A program made the translations under genes and the position numbers. From assembly GCA_028290085.1 (NCBI GenBank), contig JAQGKN010000135.1, forward strand, positions 1 through 13,004: 13,004 bases of DNA. The letters are read 5' to 3'. Positions 1 to 7,527 of the stretch are shown piece after piece; within the stretch, counting starts at the first letter, position 1; each line of letters begins with the position of its first letter. The notes beneath the pieces are model-generated. The model had not been told where the DNA came from. It saw only the letters and a list, made by a program, of their open reading frames with translations, and did not search any database. Origin of the DNA: Hyphomicrobiales bacterium (GTDB lineage Bacteria > Pseudomonadota > Alphaproteobacteria > Rhizobiales > Beijerinckiaceae).

Positions 1-85
1 CCAGGCAATCGCCGATCAGATCGTCAAGTCCCCGCCTGCCATCGTGACGCGGGCGACGCTCTTGCTGGCGGGCGCTGCCCAGTAG
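1..85 (+). CDS. C-terminal tail of an unidentified upstream gene (partial)
   Basis: The second reading frame from the window edge stays open for 27 codons and ends at a TAG (83-85). Its third codon positions are almost all G or C, as in the firm genes here, while the other two frames look less gene-like. The visible C-terminus ends in LLLAGAAQ. The piece is too short to assign a family. A 72-bp gap separates it from the exporter gene on the same strand, so the two could be co-transcribed. The function is unknown. Confidence 0.45.
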   Translation, partial: QAIADQIVKSPPAIVTRATLLLAGAAQ

Positions 86-157
86 CGCGAGGTGTACAGC
101 GGGACCAACTCCAGATTGTCCCTTGCCCTGCGGCGCGACCCCGGCTAGCACGGGCTC

Positions 158-1960
158 ATGTCTGAAGAGCTCGACTCTGCCGCTCACGGCACCCTCCCCA
201 TGCTGCGCCGCCTGTTCACTGAACATGGACGCCAGCATGTCCGCTCCTACATCGGCGCTGGTTGCCTCATGGCGATCGGGGCCGCGGCCACTGCCATTTC
301 GGCATGGCTGCTGAAGCCAGTGCTTAACGGCATGGTGGAGGCGGAGGGTTTCCGCACCTTGCGCATGCTCTCCTGGGCGGTCGCGGGTCTGTTCATCCTG
401 CGCGGCTTGGCGACATACGGCTATCTCGTCGTGCTCTCGCGCACCGGCAACCGAATTGTCGCGGGCGTCCAGACACGGCTGTTCGATCATCTCCTGCGCC
501 AGGACATGCGGTTCTTCCAGGACCGGCACTCGACGGATTTCATGTCGCGCCTGTCGCTGGCCGCCAACGGCGTGCGGGACACCCTGCAGGTACTCATCAC
601 CAGCATGGGCCGCGATATCCTGACGCTCGCGGGCCTTATCGTCGTCATGTTTGTGCAAGACCCGCTGATGGCGCTGATGGCGCTCTCCGTCATGCCGGTC
701 GGCGGCTATTTTCTCGGACGCCTCATTCGCAAGGTCCGCAAGTCCGCCCGCCGCTCCTTCGACGGTTCGGCGCGGATCATGGAGACCATGCAGGAGACGC
801 TTCAGGGCGTCCGCATCGTCAAATCCTTCAACCTCGAGAACATCATGCGCCAGCGCATGGCGGTCTCGGTGCGCGAGGTCGAGCGCTCCGTCAATTCCAT
901 GGCGGCCGGCATGGCGGTATCGAGCCCCATCGCCGATGCGCTCGCGGGCATTGCCATCGGTGGCATCATTTTCTACGGCAGCTGGCGCGTCACCATCGCG
1001 CACGCCGACCCCGGCTCATTTTTCTCCTTCGTCGCGGCGCTGCTTCTCGCCTATGAGCCGGCCAAGCGTCTCGCGCGCCTGAACCTCGACATCCAGCACG
1101 GGCTCACGGGCGCACGGCTGATCTACGAGGTGCTGGACCGTCCCGCAGCTGAAACGCCGCAGCCGGGTCTGCCCGATCTCGCCGTCGGCGCCGGGCGCAT
1201 CACGTTCGAGCAGGTGCGTTTCGCGTACCGGCCAAACGAATACGTTCTCGACGGCCTAGATCTTGTCGCAGAGCCCAACGCGACGACGGCACTCGTCGGC
1301 CCATCGGGCGGCGGCAAGTCCACGATCATCGCGCTCATCCAGCGTTTCTACACCCTGGAATCGGGCCGTGTGACCATCGACGGGCAGGACATTTGCGGCG
1401 TCGATCTCGCCTCGCTGCGGGATCGCATCGCCTTCGTCTCGCAGGACGTGTTTCTGTTTAGGGGCTCGATCCGGGAGAACATCGCACTGGGCCGCCCCGG
1501 CGCCACCGATGCCGAGATCTTCGAGGCGGCGCGTCTGGCCAATGCACATGACTTCATCACCGGGTTCAAGACCGGCTACGACACCAGCGTCGGCGAGCAT
1601 GGTGCCCAGATGTCGGGCGGACAGCGCCAGCGCATCTCCATTGCTCGCGCCTTCCTTAAGAATGCGCCGATCATCCTGCTCGACGAGCCGACAGCAGCGC
1701 TTGATTCGGAATCGGAGCGCGAGGTGCAGAAAGCGCTCGATCAACTGCGCGAGGGACGTACGACGCTGGTCGTTGCACATCGCCTGCAGACGATCGTCAA
1801 TTCGGACCGCATCTGTGTGATCGAGAATGGGCGCGCGGTCGAGGCCGGGACGCATCAGGAACTCCTGGCCCGTCGCGGCACCTACCACGCCTTCTTCGCA
1901 ACGCAGTTCGGCGAAGCCGCCGCGCCGCTCAGGATTGCGTCTGGGGCGACCCCGCGCTGA
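158..1960 (+). CDS. ABC exporter, fused membrane and ATPase domains, MsbA-like (lipid A/lipid flippase family)
   Basis: This 600-residue half-transporter has an N-terminal six-helix ABC membrane domain (about residues 25-320) and a C-terminal ATPase domain (about 347-585). Visible ATPase motifs are Walker A GPSGGGKST (381-389), the Q-loop VSQD (Gln429), the ABC signature MSGGQRQ (485-491), Walker B IILLDE (505-510) and the H-loop His541. All catalytic residues are present, so it should be active as a homodimer in the inner membrane. The architecture and length match the MsbA/lipid exporter group, which flips lipid A-core or related lipids. The convergent O-antigen-ligase-like neighbour fits an envelope role, but the substrate cannot be read from sequence, and a drug or peptide exporter remains possible. 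The ATG at 158 has only a weak ribosome-binding site; an in-frame ATG at codon 15 is an alternative start. Confidence 0.9.
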   Translation: MSEELDSAAHGTLPMLRRLFTEHGRQHVRSYIGAGCLMAIGAAATAISAWLLKPVLNGMVEAEGFRTLRMLSWAVAGLFILRGLATYGYLVVLSRTGNRIVAGVQTRLFDHLLRQDMRFFQDRHSTDFMSRLSLAANGVRDTLQVLITSMGRDILTLAGLIVVMFVQDPLMALMALSVMPVGGYFLGRLIRKVRKSARRSFDGSARIMETMQETLQGVRIVKSFNLENIMRQRMAVSVREVERSVNSMAAGMAVSSPIADALAGIAIGGIIFYGSWRVTIAHADPGSFFSFVAALLLAYEPAKRLARLNLDIQHGLTGARLIYEVLDRPAAETPQPGLPDLAVGAGRITFEQVRFAYRPNEYVLDGLDLVAEPNATTALVGPSGGGKSTIIALIQRFYTLESGRVTIDGQDICGVDLASLRDRIAFVSQDVFLFRGSIRENIALGRPGATDAEIFEAARLANAHDFITGFKTGYDTSVGEHGAQMSGGQRQRISIARAFLKNAPIILLDEPTAALDSESEREVQKALDQLREGRTTLVVAHRLQTIVNSDRICVIENGRAVEAGTHQELLARRGTYHAFFATQFGEAAAPLRIASGATPR

Positions 1961-3155
1961 ACACCTGGGCTGCCGGGCGTACCGTCCGGTACTGGCCCTT
2001 CACGACGATGGCGAACTGCACGCCGACGACGGTCAACAGCGTGAACCACCAGAGTTGCGCGGTCACGAGCCCCGAAAGGGCGATCGTGAAGCCGCAAACC
2101 AGCGTGGACAATAGAAACGGCGCCGCCGAACGCGAAGCCGCTCCTGCCGCGCGGAAGGCCAGGAACACGAGCAGGGCCGCGGCCAGTGCGCCGACGATGC
2201 CGAATTCGTACCAGATCTCGAACAGCGCGCTACGCGGCGTCGCGGCCGGCAGGTAGCTGATGCCGACGCTGCGCAACGCCGTGTCGAACCCATGTCCGGT
2301 TACCAGCCGCACACCCTCGGCAGTGACGATCTGGGCTGCGACCTGCATGGTGGCTGCGAAATGGCTGGAGCTCGCGCGCAGCACGGGCGCCAGCGCCAGT
2401 GGCACCAGCGGCGCGATGAGGACGAGCCCGCCAAGAAGCAGGCCAAGGGTCGTTGCCACGCGCTTGGGGACGGAGGTCGCGAGCGAGAAGGTCACGGCGC
2501 CGAGCGCCAGCGCGGCGAGTGCAATGGGCGTCCAGACCGTGATCGCTGCGATGGCGACGGCGACCGCCAGCGCACCCGCCGAGGCCCAGCGCTCGCGTAC
2601 GGCCAGCGCCGCCAGGGCGGGCCACATCAGCATGATCAGCGTCAGGGAGGCGCGGTCTATGGCCGATGTCTCGAGATCGACCATAGGAGGGGCGGGCACC
2701 ATGATGGCGACGGCGAAGGATGCCAGCGCGGCGGCAGCGAGGCCGACCGGCAGCAGGTAAAGATTCGACGTTTTCGTATGAGCAGGCAGTGAAGCTGCGG
2801 TTGCAGCGGCGAGCAGCGCGGTGCCGGCCGTCTTGACGAAGCGCTCGGTGGCGACCGGCGCAAAGGGGGTCCAGACCAGGGAAAGGCCCGCCCAGCCGAG
2901 CAGAAAGAGCGCGGTGAGGCCCATTGGGGAAAGGATCGCATTGCGCATCTGCACCAGATTCGCGCGGCGCGGATCAAGCATAACGCCGAGCAGGATCAGC
3001 ACGGCGCCGACCGGCATAACCGAGAAGATGATACGGCGCGACACGACGGCTCCGCATGGGACGCCGATGGCGAGAACGGCTACTCCCAGTCGGACCAGAA
3101 GGCCCGCGGCCTCTCGGGCGGGATCGTCGAATTGGCGGGACGATGTGGCGGTCAT
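1929..3155 (-). CDS. O-antigen ligase/polymerase superfamily membrane protein (WaaL/Wzy-like)
   Basis: This 408-residue protein is mostly hydrophobic, with roughly ten to twelve membrane segments. The fold is recognised from an early GWAGLSLVWTPFAPVA stretch (88-103) and a late extracytoplasmic loop with GHGF (287-290), followed by SALFEIWYEFGIVGAL (309-324), which resembles the loop-plus-helix signature of WaaL and Wzy proteins. Family members join or polymerise undecaprenyl-linked glycans on the periplasmic face. Just before LFEIWYEFG, where ligases normally carry a catalytic His-Asn pair, this protein has Arg-Ser (308-309), so classical ligase chemistry is doubtful. Its 3' end overlaps the exporter gene tail-to-tail by 32 bp. 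No clear Shine-Dalgarno precedes the ATG at 3155. The family is fairly sure; the reaction and substrate are not. Confidence 0.75.
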   Translation of the reverse strand: MTATSSRQFDDPAREAAGLLVRLGVAVLAIGVPCGAVVSRRIIFSVMPVGAVLILLGVMLDPRRANLVQMRNAILSPMGLTALFLLGWAGLSLVWTPFAPVATERFVKTAGTALLAAATAASLPAHTKTSNLYLLPVGLAAAALASFAVAIMVPAPPMVDLETSAIDRASLTLIMLMWPALAALAVRERWASAGALAVAVAIAAITVWTPIALAALALGAVTFSLATSVPKRVATTLGLLLGGLVLIAPLVPLALAPVLRASSSHFAATMQVAAQIVTAEGVRLVTGHGFDTALRSVGISYLPAATPRSALFEIWYEFGIVGALAAALLVFLAFRAAGAASRSAAPFLLSTLVCGFTIALSGLVTAQLWWFTLLTVVGVQFAIVVKGQYRTVRPAAQVFSAGSPQTQS

Positions 3156-3313
3156 GGCGAAGGGACGATCATTAAAAAAGGGGACCCCGCCGGGTCTGGA
3201 AAGCTGCGCTGCAGCGATCTTACATCGGTGCTGCCCGGTTCACTGTGCGCCCGCAGCAACAGACGCCATGAATCGGAGGTTTGTCCGGCCTATAGAAATT
3301 ATCAGGCTCGACG
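3156..3313. other. Intergenic gap, no gene seen
   Basis: These 158 bp lie between the ligase-like gene and the arfB gene, both on the minus strand. The stretch near 3285-3305 is richer in A and T than its surroundings, as is a short run of A at 3173-3179. No convincing -35/-10 pair, terminator hairpin or small ORF with a ribosome-binding site was found. It may hold the promoter of the ligase-like gene. Confidence 0.4.
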
Positions 3314-3733
3314 TTAGTCGGCGTCGGGCGCCCGACGCAGGGCCTTGACCTTGCCCCGCGTTTCCTTGGCCGCGAGCCGCCGTAGCCGCGAGCCGTTGGT
3401 TGGCCGGGTCGGGCGTCGCTGTATGACCGGCTCCGCTGCCTGGGTGATGAGAGCCGCGAGACGTTCCAGAGCATCCGCTCGATTGCGCTCCTGCGTGCGA
3501 TGGCGCTGCGCCGAGATCACCAGCACGCCGTCGTTCGTCATCCGTTTGCCCGCGAGCCGGATCAGCCGTTCCTTGACGTAGGGCGTGAGGTTGGGCGACG
3601 CCACCACGTTGAAGCGCATCTGGACAGCGCTGGACACCTTGTTGACGTTCTGGCCGCCGGGGCCCGACGCGCGAACGAAGTTTTCTTCGATTTCATCCTC
3701 GTCGAGGCTGATTCTGTCGGTCATGCGGATCAT
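3314..3733 (-). CDS. arfB: Alternative ribosome-rescue factor ArfB / peptidyl-tRNA hydrolase of the release-factor-like family
   Basis: This 139-residue protein has the catalytic loop RASGPGGQNVNKVSSAV near its N-terminus, with Gly-Gly-Gln at 26-28. It ends in a long basic tail rich in Arg and Lys (about 105-139). A single GGQ domain plus a basic tail and no stop-codon recognition domain is the ArfB (YaeJ) pattern. That protein binds stalled ribosomes, inserts the tail into the empty mRNA channel and hydrolyses the peptidyl-tRNA. The reading frame is open far upstream (to 4627), but that part is the shadow of the permease gene. I start at the ATG at 3733 (MIRMTDRISLDE), which matches typical family N-termini; the ATG at 3724 is a near alternative. 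Neither has a strong Shine-Dalgarno. A terminator lies just upstream at 3794-3824, so the gene needs its own promoter. Confidence 0.93.
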   Translation of the reverse strand: MIRMTDRISLDEDEIEENFVRASGPGGQNVNKVSSAVQMRFNVVASPNLTPYVKERLIRLAGKRMTNDGVLVISAQRHRTQERNRADALERLAALITQAAEPVIQRRPTRPTNGSRLRRLAAKETRGKVKALRRAPDAD

Positions 3734-3793
3734 GGCCGCAGGGTAGCGCCTGTGCCACGGCCTGTCACCGAGCAGCGATCGACCGCCAGACCA

Positions 3794-3824
3794 TAAAAAA
3801 AGCCGCCGGGTTGCCCCGGCGGCT
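3794..3824 (-). terminator. Intrinsic terminator of the TctA-TctB permease gene
   Basis: A perfect 10-bp stem (3801-3810 AGCCGCCGGG pairing with 3815-3824) encloses the loop TTGC at 3811-3814. In minus-strand transcripts it is followed directly by a run of seven U (3800-3794 region). It lies 22 bp past the permease stop codon. In the plus direction the hairpin is followed by TCTGTTTTA, a weaker U-tract, but no plus-strand gene ends here. Confidence 0.92.
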
Positions 3825-3846
3825 TCTGTTTTACTCCAGCTGGCGA

Positions 3847-5907
3847 CTAGCCGCTGGGAACATGTTCTTTCCACCAGACCCAGGCGTCGCCAAGCACCGA
3901 GCCAGGCCACGGAATGGTCAGCAGCTGGTCGAACAGACCGTAGACGAGACCTGTCACGCAGAAGGCCATCGGGATCACGATCCGCCAGGGCTCGCGGCCC
4001 TCGACGCGCATGAACAGCACGATGAAGATCGGCACGGTCGGGATGAGGCCGATCAGCGCCATCGACGCCAGGAAGCCGATCATCCAGCCGAAGAAGATCG
4101 CACCACGCAGCAGGATGTGCGACGTCGGCATATGCGAGATCGTGCTCGCAATATCCATGTGCATCTTCTCGGCTGTCTCGCCGCGTGCCGCCATCTCTGC
4201 TTCGCGCGCCTTGTGTGTGTCGGCCTTGAACAATTCGTTCAGGAGCGACAGCGAGCAGAACAGGATCGCCCCGGAGCCCACGATCATCGGGATGATCTTG
4301 GCCGAGAAGTTCCAGGTCATCGCTTCCGCCATCATCACGCCGAACAGGCAGAGCATGAAGATCGGGAAGAGATGGGTCCACTCGAACTTGGGTGCGTGGA
4401 AGTCCGACAGCAGGCCCTTGATTCCGCCGTGGGCTTTCACGTCGGAGATGAAGGGACGCAGCAGGCTCAGCAACGCCATCACGAACAGCACGATGACGAG
4501 CGGACGCAGCATCCAGTTGCCGCCATAACGCTGGATCGAGATGAACATGTAGCGTTCGAGGATCGCGCCCAGGATGAAGCCCAGCACCAACGGCGGCCGG
4601 GGCCATTTGAAGTGCTTCATGCCCCAAGCGAAGATGCCGAAGAACAAGAGCGAGAAGAGGTCGCCCCAGTTACGATGTCCCTCGAAGGCGCCGATGTAGA
4701 CGAGCGAGAGGACGAGCGGCAGGATCAGCGTGTAGCGCAGGCCCGCGAGTTTCGCGAACTGGCTGCTGAACAGGTAGCAGAGGCCCGATCCAAGGATGTT
4801 GGCGATCGCGATCGACCACACCATGGAATAGGTGATGGCCAGATGCTTCGTCAGCATTTCCGGTCCGGGGACCAGTCCGTGCATCAGGAAGGCGCCGAGC
4901 AGGATCGCCATGCCGGCAGAGCCGGGCACGCCGAACACGATCGTCGGGATCAGGGCGCCGCCTTCACGCGAGCAGGTCGCGCTTTCGGCAGCGATAACGC
5001 CGCGAACGTCGCCCTGACCGAAGGTCATGCGGGCGCCTTTTTCGGTCTTCAGAGCATGCGCATAGGAGATCCAGTCGATCACCGAGGCGCTGATGCCGGG
5101 GATGGCGCCGATGACGGAGCCGATCCACGAGCAACGCATGACCAGCCACCAATGCGTGATGCAATCGGCGCTGCCCTGCCAGAGGCCCTTCCAGTTGTTC
5201 TGCATCTTGCCGCTCTGGACGACCGCGGTGCGGGCGACGAGCAGATCGCAGAGCTCGGGAAGAGCGAACACGCCGAGCGTCAGCGGCACGAGCGGCAAAC
5301 CCTCCCAGAGGTAGAGGCTGTCCATCGTCCAGCGCAGCGTACCCGTCTGCGGGTCCGAGCCGATCATCGCCAGCATGATGCCGAAACAGGCCATGGTCAG
5401 GCCGCGCAGCGGCGTATTGCCGGAGAGCACGGCAACCATGGAAATTCCGAACACCGCGAGGGCGAGGAGTTCCGGCGAACCGATGAACAGGATCAGCGGA
5501 CGCACGACCGGCAGGGCGACGGCCATGAGCACGGCGCCGAAGATGCCGCCCATGAGCGCCGACATGTAAGCCGCGCCGAGTGCTCGAGCACCTTCGCCGC
5601 GTTTTGTCATTGGATAGCCGTCGAGCGCGGTCGCGGCGGATGCCGCATGACCGGGCGCGCCGAGCACGATGGCCGAGATCGGATCGCCGTGTGTCGTCGT
5701 AGCGGCCAGACCAAGCAGCAGCGCCATGGCGGCGGCCGGGTCCATATTATAGGTGAAGGGCAGCAGCAGTGCCGTTCCTGCGACGCCGCCGATTCCCGGT
5801 AGAATTCCGAGTGCCAGACCGCAGAGCACACCGCCCCACAGCAGAAGCATTCGATGCGGCTCGAGGAGCAAAAACAGCCCGTCGCCTAACGCATGCCAAA
5901 TTTCCAT
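3847..5907 (-). CDS. Tripartite tricarboxylate transporter permease, TctA-TctB fusion
   Basis: This 686-residue membrane protein is much longer than ordinary TctA (about 500 residues). Residues 1 to about 490 are TctA: GVLCGLALGILPGIGG (26-41), THGDPISAIVLGAPG (72-86) and ATALDGYPM (92-100) form the first half. A matching second half carries GGALIPTIVFGVPGSAG and LVPGPEM. Residues from about 505 to 670 add two hydrophobic helices, a charged cytoplasmic loop (near HKAREAEMAARGE) and two more helices ending in FDQLLTIPWPG. That layout and ending resemble TctB (DUF1468), so both membrane subunits seem to be in one chain. TTT systems import carboxylates using a periplasmic TctC protein, which is absent here; the substrate is unknown. 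The ATG at 5907 follows AGGGGA at a good distance. A strong terminator follows the gene. Confidence 0.88.
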   Translation of the reverse strand: MEIWHALGDGLFLLLEPHRMLLLWGGVLCGLALGILPGIGGVAGTALLLPFTYNMDPAAAMALLLGLAATTTHGDPISAIVLGAPGHAASAATALDGYPMTKRGEGARALGAAYMSALMGGIFGAVLMAVALPVVRPLILFIGSPELLALAVFGISMVAVLSGNTPLRGLTMACFGIMLAMIGSDPQTGTLRWTMDSLYLWEGLPLVPLTLGVFALPELCDLLVARTAVVQSGKMQNNWKGLWQGSADCITHWWLVMRCSWIGSVIGAIPGISASVIDWISYAHALKTEKGARMTFGQGDVRGVIAAESATCSREGGALIPTIVFGVPGSAGMAILLGAFLMHGLVPGPEMLTKHLAITYSMVWSIAIANILGSGLCYLFSSQFAKLAGLRYTLILPLVLSLVYIGAFEGHRNWGDLFSLLFFGIFAWGMKHFKWPRPPLVLGFILGAILERYMFISIQRYGGNWMLRPLVIVLFVMALLSLLRPFISDVKAHGGIKGLLSDFHAPKFEWTHLFPIFMLCLFGVMMAEAMTWNFSAKIIPMIVGSGAILFCSLSLLNELFKADTHKAREAEMAARGETAEKMHMDIASTISHMPTSHILLRGAIFFGWMIGFLASMALIGLIPTVPIFIVLFMRVEGREPWRIVIPMAFCVTGLVYGLFDQLLTIPWPGSVLGDAWVWWKEHVPSG

Positions 5908-6056
5908 GAAAGTCCCCTGATTTCCTCTCGGTGCCGCCGCGTCTGGATTCGCCCATTTTCCGTTGGCGAGATCTCCGCGAGCGCCTCTCAGCGTGCGGAT
6001 GCGGCGGTCATCGTTACATTTTTGCTGTGATCCTCACTTATCGGGCGCGGATCCCA

Positions 6057-6398
6057 TCAGGCACGGCGGACCGGCGGACCACGCGCATGAAAAGCACGAC
6101 CACAGCATCCGCCTCGCGGAGCATCCTGGCCGTTGATGCCTTGTTGAGCGTCGCGCAGATCGGCAAGACCAAACAGCGACGAATTCCACCATGCAGGGTC
6201 ACCGCCGGTGAGATCGATCTTGTCGACCGTTTCGTCGGGACCCTGGTCCGCGACGCCGATCACAATGGAATTTTCAAAGGACTCGCAGAACGGATCGACC
6301 GGCAACGCGAGCAGGGCGAGCAGCAGCACGAAGGCATGGAGATAGGTGGCGGCAAATGCCGCGAAGCCCTTTCGTCCTGTGCCTGTCAACTGTTTCAT
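6057..6398 (-). CDS. Uncertain small hypothetical protein with one N-terminal hydrophobic segment
   Basis: I do not recognise this family. Starting from the ATG at 6398 the product is 113 residues: a basic start (MKQLTGTGRKG), a hydrophobic segment rich in Ala and Leu at about 11-33 that could be a signal or membrane anchor, then a soluble part containing GVADQGPDETVDKIDLTGG and a Cys- and Arg-rich end. The middle has fairly gene-like codon use, but the last 25 residues look like random translation. An ATG at 6455 would add 19 residues. There is no clear ribosome-binding site. It lies 149 bp upstream of the permease on the same strand. It could be a real small protein, a decayed gene remnant or chance. 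Confidence 0.3.
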   Translation of the reverse strand: MKQLTGTGRKGFAAFAATYLHAFVLLLALLALPVDPFCESFENSIVIGVADQGPDETVDKIDLTGGDPAWWNSSLFGLADLRDAQQGINGQDAPRGGCCGRAFHARGPPVRRA

Positions 6399-6710
6399 CC
6401 CGGTGCGTCTGTCGTGTGCCTGAGTCTGGCGTCTGAATGTTCGTGAACGTGGCATTGCGCGCCATCAAACCCGCGAGGGCTCGACACTTTGACGGAAGAC
6501 ACCGCGAGCGGCATCACTGGGGCTGGGTCTCTCGACGTTTCCTCTGATCGGACCTCATGCGAGGGCCAGCCATTCCTGCGCGTATTCTTCTTTTGTAGGG
6601 GGGAGGTAACCACACTTGCGCCGCAGGCGGAAGCTTAAATATCACGCCAAAGGTGACGAATTGCGCGACATAGACGCTGTATCGCCGCCATCGCATTGCA
6701 ACATTGCGAA

Positions 6711-6733
6711 GCGGCCGCGCCGAAGCGCGCCGC
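6711..6733 (-). terminator. GC-rich hairpin after rph, possible transcription end
   Basis: GCGGCCGCGC (6711-6720), the loop CGAA and GCGCGCCGC (6725-6733) form a nine-pair stem with one bulged C, starting 15 bp beyond the rph stop codon. No run of U follows in the minus direction, so it is at best a weak or factor-assisted terminator, or an mRNA 3'-end stabiliser. Confidence 0.35.
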
Positions 6734-6748
6734 AACGCTTGCCGTTCT

Positions 6749-7462
6749 TTAGGCGACAGTTGCTTTCTGCAAATCCACAAGACGCATGATGCCCGAGCGT
6801 GCAAGGCCCATCATCGAGGTCAATTGCTCTTCCGTGAAGATCGCGCCCTCGGCGGTGGCCTGCACTTCAACGAGACCGCCGCTGCCGGTCATGACGAAAT
6901 TTGCGTCCGTCTCGGCTGCGGAATCTTCGATGTAATCGAGATCCAGAACAGGATGTCCGCGTGTGATACCGCAGGAGACGGCCGCGATGTGATCGCGAAG
7001 CGGCATGTCCTTGATGATCGAGCGCGAGCGCATCCATTTCAGGCAGTCATGCAACGCGACCCAGGCGCCGGTGATCGCGGCGGTGCGTGTGCCGCCATCT
7101 GCCTGCAGCACGTCGCAATCGACGGTGATTTGACGCTCGCCGAGCATCTGCAGATCGACCACGGCGCGCAGGCTGCGGCCGATCAGCCGCTGGATTTCCT
7201 GCGTGCGGCCCGATTGCTTGCCCGATGTGGATTCACGCCGAGTGCGAGACGCCGTGGCGCGCGGGAGCATGGCGTACTCAGCCGTGACCCAGCCACGGCC
7301 CTGGCCGCGCAGCCACATCGGGGGCTTGTCTTCGAGCGAGGCCGTGCAGAGCACGTGCGTCTCGCCGAATTTCACGAGGCACGATCCTTCCGCGTAACGG
7401 GCAACGGCACGTTCGAGCGAGACGGAGCGCATTTCGTCGACGGCTCGTTTCGAGGGGCGCAT
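6749..7462 (-). CDS. rph: Ribonuclease PH
   Basis: This 237-residue phosphorolytic 3'-5' exoribonuclease trims tRNA 3' ends, using phosphate and releasing nucleoside diphosphates. It reads as RNase PH along its full length: [11 protein letters not shown] at the start, the Arg-rich loop with [29 protein letters not shown], the core [19 protein letters not shown] and a C-terminal [10 protein letters not shown]. The length is normal for the family. I chose the ATG at 7462 because GGAAGG lies eight bases upstream; the TTG at 7468 gives two extra residues and sits inside that spacing. It lies 65 bp downstream of the sugar-kinase gene on the same strand and may be the last gene of the uraH operon. 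In many relatives rph sits beside hrcA or rdgB, neither of which is here. Confidence 0.96.
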   Translation of the reverse strand: MRPSKRAVDEMRSVSLERAVARYAEGSCLVKFGETHVLCTASLEDKPPMWLRGQGRGWVTAEYAMLPRATASRTRRESTSGKQSGRTQEIQRLIGRSLRAVVDLQMLGERQITVDCDVLQADGGTRTAAITGAWVALHDCLKWMRSRSIIKDMPLRDHIAAVSCGITRGHPVLDLDYIEDSAAETDANFVMTGSGGLVEVQATAEGAIFTEEQLTSMMGLARSGIMRLVDLQKATVA

Positions 7463-7527
7463 GGTCAATCCTTCCTGTTCGGCGCGCTTCTAGGCGGTTC
7501 AGGCCTCGGGCGCAACCTTAAGGAAGA

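Larger units (their letters stand above)
5908..6748. other. Long gap with little coding evidence
   Basis: About 840 bp separate the permease gene from rph. The only candidate gene is a small minus-strand ORF (6057-6398), listed separately. The rest of the stretch holds no recognisable protein, tRNA or repeat. The part from about 6555 to 6660 is locally richer in A and T. The leader of the permease gene (5908-6056) contains an AT-richer spot around 6012-6042 where a promoter may lie, but no convincing hexamer pair was found. A plus-strand ORF across 5931-6446 reads as the Gln/Glu/Arg-rich complement of a hydrophobic segment and is not believed. Confidence 0.5.

Noticed and set aside
3734..4627. 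Upstream extension of the arfB reading frame to 437 codons
   Set aside because: The extra residues lie over the permease gene and its terminator and are Arg/Asp/His-rich shadow translation; the ArfB fold begins at 3733.
3811..5802. 663-codon plus-strand ORF opposite the permease gene
   Set aside because: It is the mirror of high-GC coding on the minus strand: rich in His, Asp, Glu, Gln and Arg, with no domain, while the minus frame reads as TctA along its length.
5931..6446. 171-codon plus-strand ORF in the gap before rph
   Set aside because: The segment REQGEQQHEG is the complement of a hydrophobic Leu/Ala run on the other strand, and there is no family similarity or ribosome-binding site.
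6514..6804. 96-codon minus-strand ORF overlapping the end of rph
   Set aside because: It overlaps rph by more than 50 bp, is Arg-rich and has no recognisable domain or ribosome-binding site.
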